64,000 nt of DNA from Geoalkalibacter ferrihydriticus DSM 17813 (GTDB taxonomy: Bacteria > Desulfobacterota > Desulfuromonadia > Desulfuromonadales > Geoalkalibacteraceae), in assembly GCF_000820505.1 (NCBI RefSeq), contig NZ_JWJD01000001.1:449566-513565 (forward strand), given 5' to 3'. Positions 14,707 through 23,040 of the stretch are shown piece by piece. The notes under the pieces are model-generated. The model was not told where the DNA came from. It saw only the letters and a program-made list of their open reading frames with translations, and did no database searches. Every line of letters starts with the position of its first letter. Within the stretch, counting starts at the first letter, position 1. Made by a program: the position numbers and the translations under genes.

Positions 14707-15888
14707 CTAAATCTCGACCTCGGGCAGATCATCGAGCCAGCCACCGGAATCGGTGAGCTGACGCACCAACATGCGTGAGGCTTCCTCGCGATGACCGGGA
14801 CGCGCGTGCAATTGCTTGAAGAACACTTTATCGTCGATGCGTCCGCAGACTTCGAGCTTGCCGATATCGTGACCGAGGATGAATTTGAAGCGCTTGGCGT
14901 AGCCGTCCATGCGCCGCCGGGCGCGGTCAATGATGTCGATACCCTCCTTAAGGGGCACCTGGAAGTGATGCCGCACCCGCGACACGGGCATGCACTGATA
15001 CAGATAGTAGGGGCTCACACCCATGCGCAGCAGCCCGTTCATCAGCTCGACGAGGGTGTCTTCATCGTCGTTGACGCCACGCAGAAAGACGGCCTGATTA
15101 TTGACCGTGATGCCGGCGCTGCGCAGATTCTGTACGGCCTGTCGCGCCACCGGGGTCATCTCATTCGGGTGATTGAAGTGGGTCGGCACATAGAGCGCTT
15201 TGTGCTGATTGAAATCGGCAAGCAGTTCGAGGAGTTCCTCATCGAAAAAACGCATGGGGAAAACCACCGGCGCCCGTGACCCGATGCGCACATAATTGAG
15301 GTGCGGGATGCCGCGCAGCGCGTCGAGCATGGGTCGCAGCACCTCGTTGGGCAGCAGAAAGGGGTCGCCGCCACTGATCACGACGTTGGTGATTTCCGGG
15401 TGTTCGGCAATGTAGCGCGCCGCGCCGCGAAAGTTCTGTACGGTCTGCTCATTGGGCAGGCCGACCATGCGCTTGCGGAAGCAATGACGGCAGTACATGG
15501 AGCAGTATTCGGTGGCGACCACCAGGGCGGTATAGGAGTATTTGTGCAGAATACCATTGCCCTTGTCGTGCTTGTCGTCGCCGTAAGGGTCACCGGTGGT
15601 TTCGCCCATGGCGCCGGCGACAATAAGCTCATCGGCTTCGGGCACACACATCTTGCGGATAGGATCCTGTGGATTACCGGTATCGACAAGATCCAGATAA
15701 TAGCGGGGGATGTTCATGGGGTGGTTGTCGACGATGCGCCGCATGTCCGCCTCTTCCTCGGCTGACAGGGTCACGTATTTCTTGAGTTCATCGACGTTGG
15801 TGACGTTGTTTTTCAGTTCTTCCCGCCAGTCAATCCGGCTCCAGTCAGTATTGGGGGCGATAGTCTCTTTTTTCCTGGTTTCAAGCAT
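14707..15888 (-). CDS. kamA: Lysine 2,3-aminomutase (KamA family)
   Basis: Radical-SAM, PLP-dependent enzyme that shifts the alpha-amino group of lysine to the beta position. Visible: CSMYCRHC (Cys129, Cys133, Cys136), the CX3CX2C cluster motif that binds the iron-sulfur centre, SGGDPFLLPNE nearby, and a YLYQCMPVSRVRHHF segment near the C-terminus. At 393 aa it is longer than EpmB (about 340 aa), favouring a KamA-type enzyme. Beta-lysine can be acetylated to the osmolyte N-epsilon-acetyl-beta-lysine by AblB, but no acetyltransferase gene adjoins it, and no efp or epmA either. It follows the tRNA-Pro at 97 bases on the same strand and marks the right chromosomal edge of the accessory region. 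Confidence 0.88.
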   Translation of the reverse strand: MLETRKKETIAPNTDWSRIDWREELKNNVTNVDELKKYVTLSAEEEADMRRIVDNHPMNIPRYYLDLVDTGNPQDPIRKMCVPEADELIVAGAMGETTGDPYGDDKHDKGNGILHKYSYTALVVATEYCSMYCRHCFRKRMVGLPNEQTVQNFRGAARYIAEHPEITNVVISGGDPFLLPNEVLRPMLDALRGIPHLNYVRIGSRAPVVFPMRFFDEELLELLADFNQHKALYVPTHFNHPNEMTPVARQAVQNLRSAGITVNNQAVFLRGVNDDEDTLVELMNGLLRMGVSPYYLYQCMPVSRVRHHFQVPLKEGIDIIDRARRRMDGYAKRFKFILGHDIGKLEVCGRIDDKVFFKQLHARPGHREEASRMLVRQLTDSGGWLDDLPEVEI

Positions 15889-16033
15889 GCCTCTCCCTGG
15901 GGCAAGGGTTGAAGTTGTGATTCACGGAAACAGGGTCCGCAACCATTTCCTAACGCCCTTTTATACCAAGAGCTGCCGCTGAGGTCAAATCCGGGGGCCC
16001 GCCGGAGCCGCAGCAGGCACACCGCCCGCTTCT

Positions 16034-16573
16034 TCAGCCACCGCTGAAAAGCTGCACCAGCAGAATCAGCACCATCAACCCCACGGCCACCCAACAGGAA
16101 ACGATATCCGTGCTCTTTGTCGGGGGATTGGTCGCCAGAGTGCGCGCATCGGCGCTGATCGTCTCATCGGGTGCCTGGGCCAGCAGGGATCTCACGAGTT
16201 GCGGAAAATCCTCGTAGGCATTGGAGAAGATCACAAAGTGATCAAGGGTGCTGAGGCTCAAAAACGCGCGTTTGCGCACCAGGGTTGCCTCCACGGCGGT
16301 GAGTTCGGCAAAGGGCAGATGTCGGCGGCGCATGAACTTGTGCACGGTGACTCCACCCGCCTCGATTTCCGTGCGCCGCGCCATACTTTCCACAAACAGG
16401 CCACCGATGGGCAGCAGCATCAGACCGAGGATGACAACCTTGCCGCCGGTCTGGCCTTGCAGCAGACAAACGAGCAGCAGCAGCAGGGTCAGCGCCAGCA
16501 GCAGACCCAGAGGCAGCAGAAAAGCGCGGCGGATACGGAACTGTAGTGGAGTGCCAAGGGTATTCAGGGTCAT
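16034..16573 (-). CDS. Membrane protein with PH-like cytoplasmic segment, unknown function
   Basis: 179 aa. Two hydrophobic helices near residues 15-62, a soluble middle (about 65-140) beginning RRTEIEAGGVTVHKF with the strand-rich pattern of bacterial PH-like domains, and a final helix at about 157-177. No catalytic motif. It lies 6 bases downstream of moaC and may share its transcript, but nothing links it to molybdopterin synthesis. About 145 bases without a gene separate it from kamA. Confidence 0.7.
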   Translation of the reverse strand: MTLNTLGTPLQFRIRRAFLLPLGLLLALTLLLLLVCLLQGQTGGKVVILGLMLLPIGGLFVESMARRTEIEAGGVTVHKFMRRRHLPFAELTAVEATLVRKRAFLSLSTLDHFVIFSNAYEDFPQLVRSLLAQAPDETISADARTLATNPPTKSTDIVSCWVAVGLMVLILLVQLFSGG

Positions 16574-16579
16574 GGCGCG

Positions 16580-17095
16580 CTACTCCTGAGCTGAAGATGC
16601 CGCGCCACCCGCGTCCGCACCGCGCACGAAGGAACCGCTTTTACCGCCATGCTTTTCAAGCAGGCGGATTTCGCCGATAACCATTTCCTTGTCCACCGCC
16701 TTGCACATGTCGTAGATGGTCAGCGCCGCCACCGACACGGCGGTGAGGGCCTCCATTTCGACTCCCGTCTTGCCGTCGACCCTGACCCGCGCCTCGACCT
16801 CCACCCGCCCCTGGCCGGGATGGGGCACGAAATCAAGGGTCACCGCGTTGAGCATCAGAGGATGACACAGGGGAATCAACCCCGCGGTCTGCTTGGCCGC
16901 CATGATGCCGGCGATGCGCGCCACGGCGAACACATCGCCCTTTTCCAGGGTGCGGTCGAGAATGCGCTGCAGGGTCGCCTCGCGCATACGGATTTCGCCA
17001 CGGGCCACGGCCAGCCGCTGGGTATCGGCCTTGGCGCCGACATCGACCATGACGGCCTGGCCTTCTTCGTCAAAATGGGTCAAACGCTCTGTCAT
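16580..17095 (-). CDS. moaC: Cyclic pyranopterin monophosphate synthase MoaC
   Basis: Second enzyme of molybdenum-cofactor synthesis, converting the MoaA product to cyclic pyranopterin monophosphate. Signatures: [11 protein letters not shown] near the start, LIPLCHPL, and [19 protein letters not shown] followed by YDMCKAVDK with the conserved acid-base Lys region. Length of 171 aa is typical (about 160). The start is the ATG at 17095 (MTERLTHF) with AAGGA 8 bases upstream; a longer reading starting inside radA is not needed. It follows radA by 10 bases. moaA is not adjacent. Confidence 0.95.
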   Translation of the reverse strand: MTERLTHFDEEGQAVMVDVGAKADTQRLAVARGEIRMREATLQRILDRTLEKGDVFAVARIAGIMAAKQTAGLIPLCHPLMLNAVTLDFVPHPGQGRVEVEARVRVDGKTGVEMEALTAVSVAALTIYDMCKAVDKEMVIGEIRLLEKHGGKSGSFVRGADAGGAASSAQE

Positions 17096-17105
17096 CTCAG
17101 CATCC

Positions 17106-18461
17106 TTAATCAAAGATTCCATCCATGACCTCACCAGCGCTCTTCACCCCGATGAGCTGCAACCCCGCCGGGGCGGTAACACTCTTGAGGCTGCCGGCGG
17201 GCAGAAAACAACGGTCAAAACCCAGGCGCGCGGCTTCCTTGACGCGCAGCTCAGGGTGCGATACGGCGCGCACCTCACCCGCCAGGCCAACTTCGCCAAA
17301 GACGATGGTGCGTGCGGCAATGGGTCGGTTGAGATGGCTGGAGGCCAGCGCCGCCATCACGCCGAGATCGATAGCCGGCTCGTCGAGACGCACGCCGCCG
17401 GCGACATTGAGAAAGATGTCCTGGGAGAGCAGCGACAGGCCCACCTTCTTTTCCAGCACCGCCACCAACAGCGACACCCGATTGTGATCGATGCCCATGG
17501 TAGTGCGGCGCGGCGTACCGAAGGATGAGCCCGACACCAGGGCCTGCAATTCCACCAGAATCGGGCGGCTGCCTTCCATGGCCGGTACCACGGCGCTGCC
17601 CGCCGCCCCTTCGGGGCGCTCGGAGAGAAACAACTCGGACGGGTTGCCGACTTCGGCGAGGCCCGAGTCCTTCATCTGAAACACGCCGATTTCATTGGTG
17701 GAACCAAAACGATTCTTGACCGCGCGCAGAATCCGGTAGGGATGGCCGGGCTCGCCCTCGAAATAGAGAACCGTATCGACCATGTGCTCGAGCATGCGCG
17801 GCCCGGCGATGGCGCCATCCTTGGTCACATGACCGACTAGAAAGGTCGGGATGGCGTCACCCTTGGCGACCTGCATGAGGCGCCCGGCGCACTCGCGCAC
17901 CTGGCTGACGCTGCCCGGCGCCGAATCCAGGGCGGCGGTGAAGATGGTCTGAATGGAGTCGATGACGAGAAAACCGGGCTTGAGCGCCCGCACCTGCTCA
18001 AGCACCGCCTCCAGAGAGGTCTCGGCGAGCAGATAGAGATTTTCGGCGCGCACCCCGAGGCGATCGGCCCGCATCCTCACCTGACGCGTCGATTCTTCCG
18101 CCGTTACGTACAAAGCGCCCCCCTGTTCGGAGAGGCGGCTGATGGCCTGCAGCAACAGCGTTGACTTGCCGATGCCGGGATCGCCGCCGATGAGAATCAG
18201 CGAGCCCGCCACGACCCCGCCGCCCAGCACCTGATCAAACTCGCCGATACCGCACAACAGGCGATCTTCTTTGCTCGTCGCCACTTCGGTCAGGCGCTGC
18301 GGCGTGCTGCTCGCGGTGGCCGTGCCGCGCGCCGCGCCGCGCTGCGGCGTGACGCTTTCTTCCACCAGGGAGTTCCATTGACCGCAGTCCGGACAGCGCC
18401 CCAGCCATTTGGGGCTCTGGCAGCCGCATTGCTGACAGGTAAAAAGGGTGCGTTTTTTCAT
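17106..18461 (-). CDS. radA: DNA repair protein RadA
   Basis: RecA-like ATPase with a Lon-like C-terminal domain that promotes branch migration in recombinational repair. In order: C4 zinc finger (CQQCG then CPDCG), Walker [13 protein letters not shown], the RadA-specific KNRFG motif, and the C-terminal Lon-like part including [10 protein letters not shown] and [12 protein letters not shown]-type sequence. The start is set at MKKRTLF (18461), the family norm, giving 451 aa; the frame extends 14 codons further upstream without support. Confidence 0.96.
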   Translation of the reverse strand: MKKRTLFTCQQCGCQSPKWLGRCPDCGQWNSLVEESVTPQRGAARGTATASSTPQRLTEVATSKEDRLLCGIGEFDQVLGGGVVAGSLILIGGDPGIGKSTLLLQAISRLSEQGGALYVTAEESTRQVRMRADRLGVRAENLYLLAETSLEAVLEQVRALKPGFLVIDSIQTIFTAALDSAPGSVSQVRECAGRLMQVAKGDAIPTFLVGHVTKDGAIAGPRMLEHMVDTVLYFEGEPGHPYRILRAVKNRFGSTNEIGVFQMKDSGLAEVGNPSELFLSERPEGAAGSAVVPAMEGSRPILVELQALVSGSSFGTPRRTTMGIDHNRVSLLVAVLEKKVGLSLLSQDIFLNVAGGVRLDEPAIDLGVMAALASSHLNRPIAARTIVFGEVGLAGEVRAVSHPELRVKEAARLGFDRCFLPAGSLKSVTAPAGLQLIGVKSAGEVMDGIFD

Positions 18462-18592
18462 GGATAGAGAGCCACGGAGGTTGTGCTGCCGGTTGCTGAG
18501 CATTCAGCGCGAATACAGCGAAAACAATCGGCATTCTATGCCGCGGCAGGGAGAACTGTCAACGCAGGTATGGCCCGGTTGCACACAGACCA

Positions 18593-18647
18593 ACGACGAA
18601 AGGCCCAGGGGCACATTATTCGCGCCTCTGAGCCCTTTCGCTGTCGT
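18593..18647. other. Strong imperfect hairpin in the radA-fliW gap
   Basis: Within a 298-base gap without genes (18462-18759), the left arm ACGACGAAAGGCCC... (18593-18612) pairs with the right arm ...GGGCTCAG/CCCTTTCGCTGTCGT (18624-18647) apart from a 3-base bulge and a few mismatches, around an 11-base loop. There is no T-run directly after either side. It could be a weak terminator, an mRNA leader element or part of a small RNA such as 6S; none of these is supported beyond the fold. Confidence 0.35.
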
Positions 18648-18759
18648 GGTTTTGTGCGGACTGGCAGAAAAAAAGATGCAAACTTTTCAGCACGCACCTC
18701 AGGGTGCAGGGGCAGCGTGCGGCACTGTCGGAGGTTGCAACTGAATAATTACGAAAAGA

Positions 18760-19185
18760 TCAAGCCGCCGGCAGGGGTGTGCGGGTCTGCCAGGAAGTTT
18801 TTTCGAGAATCACCTGAACGGCCCGATTGTTTTTCGGCGAAAACAGGATGGGCGCGGCCAGATTGAGAGTAATTTTGCGATCGGGGGGCACAGTGGCCAC
18901 CGCCAGCACCAGGCATTCGTCTTGTTCGTCGATTCCGAGTTTGCGCAGCTCAACAGCATCGGGAGTGACGGCATAGTCGAGAAAGAACCCCTGGGGGTCG
19001 GTCAGGATAAAAGCCAGGGCCGGATCCTCGACGCTTTGCATCCAGAACAGGGGTCCGGGCTTGCGCTGCGGCATGACCACGAAATCGCGCAGATGGCCGA
19101 AGCCGATGAGCCCTTCGGGGAAATGCAGGGTCTTGTCCGGCTCGTATTCGATATCGCCGAAGCGGGTGCCGATAATTTTATTCAT
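18760..19185 (-). CDS. fliW: Flagellar assembly factor FliW
   Basis: Protein that binds CsrA and relieves its repression of flagellin translation; flagellin in turn binds FliW, making a partner switch. 141 aa with the family pattern GTRFGDIEYEPDKTLHFPEGLIGFG at the N-terminus, VEDPALAFILTDP in the middle and LNLAAPILFSPKNNRAVQVIL near the end. The ATG overlaps the csrA stop (ATGA), so the pair is translationally coupled in the order csrA-fliW. A longer frame reaching back to 19242 lies inside csrA and is rejected. Confidence 0.95.
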   Translation of the reverse strand: MNKIIGTRFGDIEYEPDKTLHFPEGLIGFGHLRDFVVMPQRKPGPLFWMQSVEDPALAFILTDPQGFFLDYAVTPDAVELRKLGIDEQDECLVLAVATVPPDRKITLNLAAPILFSPKNNRAVQVILEKTSWQTRTPLPAA

Positions 19186-19421
19186 GGGCGCCTGCGCTTC
19201 TGCAGGCTCTCGCTCAAGGCATCCAGATCGGACGGGTTCCACTGTGTGGCCTCCTGATTTTCACGGCAGATGCGCTCAAAGATTTCCTGCCGGTAGATTT
19301 TTTTGTCGGCGGGAGCATCGATGCCGATACGGATCGCGCCCCCCTTGATTTCGACCACGGTGATCCGGATGTCCTCACCGATAACGATTCCTTCTCCGGC
19401 CTTGCGGGTCAGTACCAGCAT
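19182..19421 (-). CDS. csrA: Carbon storage regulator CsrA
   Basis: Small RNA-binding translational regulator. 79 aa with the canonical start MLVLTRKAGEGIVIG and the RNA-contacting GGAIRIGIDAP and IYRQEIFERI segments. Coupled to fliW and placed just after flgL, the usual arrangement in bacteria where CsrA controls flagellin synthesis. The 65-base gap upstream contains a weak sigma-54-like site (19467-19482). Confidence 0.97.
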   Translation of the reverse strand: MLVLTRKAGEGIVIGEDIRITVVEIKGGAIRIGIDAPADKKIYRQEIFERICRENQEATQWNPSDLDALSESLQKRRRP

Positions 19422-19466
19422 ATTCTCGCCCTCCCTGGCTGTGATGTGTTGCTGTCCTTCCTGGAC

Positions 19467-19482
19467 TGCAAGAAGCGTGCAA
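19467..19482 (-). promoter_or_regulatory. Weak sigma-54-like site upstream of csrA
   Basis: On the minus strand TTGCACGCTTCTTGCA has a perfect -12 TTGCA and correct spacing, but the -24 element is TTGCACG instead of TGGCACG, losing one of the two near-invariant G residues. It lies 46 bases before the csrA start. It may be fortuitous. Confidence 0.3.
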
Positions 19483-19486
19483 ACCT

Positions 19487-20377
19487 CTAGCGCATATAAT
19501 CGAGAATCGAGAGCCGCGACACCCGCGAGGTGATGTCGAGCGCAGCCTTGAAGGCGGTTTCCTGCATGGTCATGTTGGTGATGGTTTCAACCAGGTCGGC
19601 ATCCTCGTAACGCGAGAGCATGGCCATCATGTCGATGCGCATGTCTGCCATGTTGAGCTGGGCATTGTCGACACGCTGGGCGATGTTGCCCATCTGCGAG
19701 CGCTGCGCACGCATATGGTCGGCGGCCTGATCGAGATCGTCCATCTCCGCCAGGGCGGCGCCGCTGTCGCCGGCGGCGAGAGCGGCGATCATGTTGTCAA
19801 AAAGCTGCCAGATGTCCTTGCCCGTGCCCGGGTCACCGAACACGGCGTCACCGGACAGACTGACAGGAACCTTCTCGCCTGGGCCGATTTCGAGCTCAAT
19901 AAGCTGGGTATCGCCTTCAAACTCACCGGGTGTGCCGGTCGGATAGGGCCGCATGTTCTCTTTGTAGCCGGAAAACAAATACTTGCCGTCAACATTGGCG
20001 TTGGCCACGGCGAGCAGTTCGTCCTTCATCAGGCGTACCTGGTCGCCCAGGGTCGCCAGATCCTGCTGCGAGAGGCTACCGTTGCCGGCGTAGACCAGGG
20101 TTTCCTTGGTGCGCACCATGAGGTTATCGACCCGGTCCAGGTGTGTATCGAGAATCCCCAGTCGATCGGCGGAGGTGCCCAGGGTGCGCAGGAATCGTTC
20201 GGAGGAGCGGATCTGGCCGCGGCTGTCGAGGACCGGGCGGATCGCCGAAGGATCATCCGAGGGCTTGTTCATACGTTTGCCGGTCGCCGCTTGAATGCGC
20301 AGATCCTCAAGCCGGTTGGTGGACTGCGAGAGATTGGCCAGCAAGCTGCGATAAGTCGTGGTCAAAGTGGCGCGCAT
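19487..20377 (-). CDS. flgL: Flagellar hook-filament junction protein FlgL
   Basis: Second junction protein (HAP3) between hook and filament, exported through the flagellar apparatus. 296 aa. N-terminal flagellin-like helix with NLSQSTNRLEDLRIQAATGKRMNKPSDDP and C-terminal helix with ETAFKAALDITSRVSRLSILDYMR-type ending are the D0/D1 signatures shared with flagellin. It starts 3 bases after flgK, indicating one transcript flgM-flgN-flgK-flgL. Confidence 0.94.
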   Translation of the reverse strand: MRATLTTTYRSLLANLSQSTNRLEDLRIQAATGKRMNKPSDDPSAIRPVLDSRGQIRSSERFLRTLGTSADRLGILDTHLDRVDNLMVRTKETLVYAGNGSLSQQDLATLGDQVRLMKDELLAVANANVDGKYLFSGYKENMRPYPTGTPGEFEGDTQLIELEIGPGEKVPVSLSGDAVFGDPGTGKDIWQLFDNMIAALAAGDSGAALAEMDDLDQAADHMRAQRSQMGNIAQRVDNAQLNMADMRIDMMAMLSRYEDADLVETITNMTMQETAFKAALDITSRVSRLSILDYMR

Positions 20378-20380
20378 GGC

Positions 20381-21829
20381 TTACCTCTTGAGGTTCAGGA
20401 TGGATTCCATCAGTTCGTCGACCACCGCCAGAAATTTCGCCGAGGCCTCGAAACCCTTCTGGAACTGAATGAGGTCGATCATCTCCTCTTCCAGTGAGAC
20501 CCCCACCGTGGCGTCACGCATATTTTTGATCTGCACCATGGCATCCTCCATCCCCTGGGCGGCCAGCGCACCGCGACTCGCTTCAGTGCCCACCTTGGAA
20601 GTAATCTTGGAGAAGTAGCCGATGAAAGAGTCATTACCGTCCACGGCCTGCAGATTGTCGGCGAGAGACGCCAGGGCCAAAGCGTTGCGGTTGTCGCCGA
20701 TGAGCGGGTCGCCGGGCACTCCGCCCTGGGCCGCCGCGACCTGACGGGTATCGCTCAGGGCCACGGCCAGGCTCTTGGCGAAACCCTTTTCATGGGCCGC
20801 CAAAGGCACAGCCGGGGGGTTGGGTGCCGCTCCCGGCGGGTCGGGCGTCGCAATGAAGAAATCCAGCCCGGCCTGCCCGTCGAGGTCGGTGCCGGCGCGA
20901 TGCAGATCGTTGACCTGATACGCCAGGCTGTAGGCCAGGTGATCAAGCTCTTCCATGCGCTGCGGGATGAACTCGTCGCGCACACTCAGCAGCCCTTTGA
21001 ATTCCCCGCCGAGCATGTTGGTACTCAAGTCGGTGGTGGTATTGGGGCCGGTGCGCAGCACCAGTTGCAGATTGAGCGCGCTGTCCATCTGCGTTTCGAT
21101 GCTCATGGCCTGGGTGCCTTGGACCAGGGGCAAACCACCGGGCAATTGGACCGAGACCTGGCCTTTTTCTTCGTAATAGGTGACGCCGAGCTGCTTGGAA
21201 AGATCCTCCAGCAGCATATCGCGCCGGTCGCGGTCGGAGTTGGCGGTCTGCCCCGAAATCTCCAAAGTGGAGATGCGCAGGTTGAGATCGGCAATCTCCC
21301 GCAGCACGGGATTGACACCCGTCACCTTGGATTCCACCGAGGCGTTGATGTTGCGCTGCGCTCCGGTCAGGCTGGTGACAGCGTCTTCGAAGGAACGCGC
21401 CAGCAGATCGCCGCGCTGCAGCACGATCTGACGCTCGGTCTGACCGCTGGGATTGGTGGAAAGTTCCTTCCATGAATCGAAAAAACGGTCGATCTCCGTG
21501 GCCAGATTGTTTTCGGCGACGCTGAAAATACGCTCCAGCTCGGCCATGGGCGCCAAGCGCGCGCTTTCCTCGCCGAGAGTACCGCTTTTGTCGTGAATCT
21601 GGCGCGTCAAAAAAACGTCGTGCTCGCGGGCGATATTGTTGATATTGACGCCCTGGCCGATGAAAAAGCCGCGCAACTCCAAGGAGGGCACCGGCTGGAA
21701 CACCGCCACCTGCCGCGAATAACCCGGGGTGTTGACGTTGGCGATGTTGTTGCCGGCGATTTCCACCGCCTTCTGGCTGGTGCGCAAACTGGTCTTGCCG
21801 GCGCTGAGGGCGCTGAGGAGTCCGGCCAT
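20381..21829 (-). CDS. flgK: Flagellar hook-associated protein FlgK
   Basis: First junction protein (HAP1) capping the hook. 482 aa. N-terminal rod/hook motif (SQKAVEIAGNNIANVNTPGY) and C-terminal EEMIDLIQFQKGFEASAKFLAVVDELM match the axial-protein family, and the central region contains the FlgK-specific stretch around residues 85-130. Starts 3 bases downstream of flgN. Exported with FlgN as chaperone. Confidence 0.95.
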   Translation of the reverse strand: MAGLLSALSAGKTSLRTSQKAVEIAGNNIANVNTPGYSRQVAVFQPVPSLELRGFFIGQGVNINNIAREHDVFLTRQIHDKSGTLGEESARLAPMAELERIFSVAENNLATEIDRFFDSWKELSTNPSGQTERQIVLQRGDLLARSFEDAVTSLTGAQRNINASVESKVTGVNPVLREIADLNLRISTLEISGQTANSDRDRRDMLLEDLSKQLGVTYYEEKGQVSVQLPGGLPLVQGTQAMSIETQMDSALNLQLVLRTGPNTTTDLSTNMLGGEFKGLLSVRDEFIPQRMEELDHLAYSLAYQVNDLHRAGTDLDGQAGLDFFIATPDPPGAAPNPPAVPLAAHEKGFAKSLAVALSDTRQVAAAQGGVPGDPLIGDNRNALALASLADNLQAVDGNDSFIGYFSKITSKVGTEASRGALAAQGMEDAMVQIKNMRDATVGVSLEEEMIDLIQFQKGFEASAKFLAVVDELMESILNLKR

Positions 21830-21832
21830 GGC

Positions 21833-22198
21833 TCAGATCCTCCCCGAGAGCAGGCGTCCACCGGGGCGCGTCTGAGTCATGAGGCCCGCGGCGCCGTAGC
21901 CCGGCGGCGGCACCTGTTTTTCGAAAAAAGCCATGGTGTCGCGCACCAGATTGAGTCCGGTCCAGAACAGATAGGCGTTACGCCGGTTCTCCTCGCGCAC
22001 GCGCTCGGCAAGCCCCGCCAGTTCATCATCCGCATAAGCATCCAGTGATCCTTGCTCATGCAGGGCCTGAATCAGTTCTTCCTTTTCCCGGACCACCGCA
22101 TTGAGCGCCGACATATCGAGACCGCGCGCCGCCGCACGCTCCTGCAGGATCAGCTCATGCAAACGCTGCAAGCTCGCGTAGGGATCATGACTGGCCAT
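21833..22198 (-). CDS. flgN: FlgN-type export chaperone for FlgK/FlgL
   Basis: About 121 aa, helical, with REKEELIQALHEQ in the middle and ERVREENRRNAYLFWTGL towards the end, matching FlgN family layout. FlgN binds the C-termini of FlgK and FlgL and keeps them export-competent. Start at the ATG at 22198 with GGAGGG 9 bases upstream; an ATG at 22219 is in frame but lacks a ribosome-binding site. Overlaps the end of flgM by 14 bases and precedes flgK by 3. Confidence 0.85.
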   Translation of the reverse strand: MASHDPYASLQRLHELILQERAAARGLDMSALNAVVREKEELIQALHEQGSLDAYADDELAGLAERVREENRRNAYLFWTGLNLVRDTMAFFEKQVPPPGYGAAGLMTQTRPGGRLLSGRI

Positions 22199-22490
22199 GG
22201 TTTCCGCCCTCCGTGACATACTTCAAAAGACTTGCGGCAACTTTGTGCAGATCAGGCTGATAGCTCCCGCTGGCGATCTGCGCCTTGAGCGCGGCGACTT
22301 TCTCGGCGCGTTGCACATCGGCCATGCCCTTGGACTCCTTGGCTTTGTTGACCTGTTGCAGCACAGAAGAGAAGTCGACCTTGTCCGTCGCCCGCGCCGC
22401 ACCCGCCTTGTTGGCGCCCGCTTTTTGCGCTCCGCGCGCGGGGGCCGGCGGAGGCACGATCTGATTGCCGAAAATTTTCTTGATACTCAT
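22185..22490 (-). CDS. flgM: Anti-sigma-28 factor FlgM
   Basis: Holds the flagellar sigma factor FliA inactive until it is exported through the completed hook. 101 aa, with a disordered Ala/Pro-rich first half, DKVDFSSVLQQV, and the FliA-binding C-terminal part RAEKVAALKAQIASGSYQPDLHKVAASLLKYV, which is diagnostic. The start MSIKKIFGN (22490) has AAGGA 8 bases before it. First gene of the late unit, preceded by a sigma-28-like site. Confidence 0.93.
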   Translation of the reverse strand: MSIKKIFGNQIVPPPAPARGAQKAGANKAGAARATDKVDFSSVLQQVNKAKESKGMADVQRAEKVAALKAQIASGSYQPDLHKVAASLLKYVTEGGNHGQS

Positions 22491-22591
22491 GGGGGCCATC
22501 CTTCCGGTCGGCCGCATGCGGCCTTATTTTCGAGCGCAGCGCAGTGCGGCAGTTATTCGCCGCAGCGCCATCTACTTATCGTCCTGCCCTC

Positions 22592-22619
22592 TTTTCGGCA
22601 ACCGCAGCAATATCCTTTA
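22592..22619 (-). promoter_or_regulatory. Candidate sigma-28 (FliA) promoter for flgM-flgN-flgK-flgL
   Basis: Minus strand TAAA (22619-22616), 16 bases, then GCCGAAAA (22599-22592), one mismatch to the -10 consensus GCCGATAA; the usual spacing is 15. It lies about 100 bp upstream of the flgM start, directly after a strong terminator, so a promoter is needed here. Confidence 0.5.
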
Positions 22620-22621
22620 GC

Positions 22622-22660
22622 AAAAAAAACCGGGGTCCGCCTCCGGACCCCGGTTTTTTT
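22622..22660 (-). terminator. Bidirectional intrinsic terminator after flgJ
   Basis: Perfect 10-bp GC-rich stem CCGGGGTCCG / CGGACCCCGG with a 4-base loop, flanked by A8 and T7, so it works in both directions. It ends the flgF-flgG-flgA-flgH-flgI-flgJ unit and separates it from flgM. Confidence 0.95.
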
Positions 22661-22701
22661 AATTGAAATCTGACGGCCCCGGCAGTAGCCGGGGAATCCA
22701 G

Positions 22702-23013
22702 TTACTTTTTACCTTCACCGCCCAATTGCCGAAACAACGCCTCGCCTATGCCCAGACTGCTGGTGCGCGAGGTCTGCTGCGCCAGCTCCCAATCCATCAT
22801 CTCCTGAAAGGCATCTTCACCCATGCCACGGGGCAGCAGGCCGTCCTGGGGGATGGTTTTGCGCATTTCCTTGAACATGGCGTGCACGAACAGGGCTTCA
22901 AAATCCTGACAGGCGGCGCGCAGCTGCTCCGGGTTCTTGTTTTTGGTGGACGACTCGGGCGCGTTGGGCAGAGTCGCGGTAACCAGCAGGCGCGGATCGA
23001 TGTTGGTGCTCAT
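22702..23013 (-). CDS. flgJ: Rod-binding protein FlgJ (N-terminal domain only)
   Basis: 103 aa: equivalent to the rod-capping half of FlgJ (CQDFEALFVHAMFKEMRKT and a GEDAFQEMMDWELAQQTS segment). The muramidase half found in enterobacterial FlgJ is absent, which is normal in deltaproteobacteria, where a separate lytic enzyme is used. Last gene of the rod/ring unit, following flgI by 27 bases and followed by a strong terminator. Confidence 0.92.
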   Translation of the reverse strand: MSTNIDPRLLVTATLPNAPESSTKNKNPEQLRAACQDFEALFVHAMFKEMRKTIPQDGLLPRGMGEDAFQEMMDWELAQQTSRTSSLGIGEALFRQLGGEGKK

Positions 23014-23040
23014 AGGGCCTCGTCAGTGCGGATGGTCTGT

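Noticed and set aside
14707-15888. EpmB (EF-P lysyl modification enzyme)
   Set aside because: Length of 393 aa and the extended N-terminus fit KamA better, and no epmA or efp is adjacent; not fully excluded.
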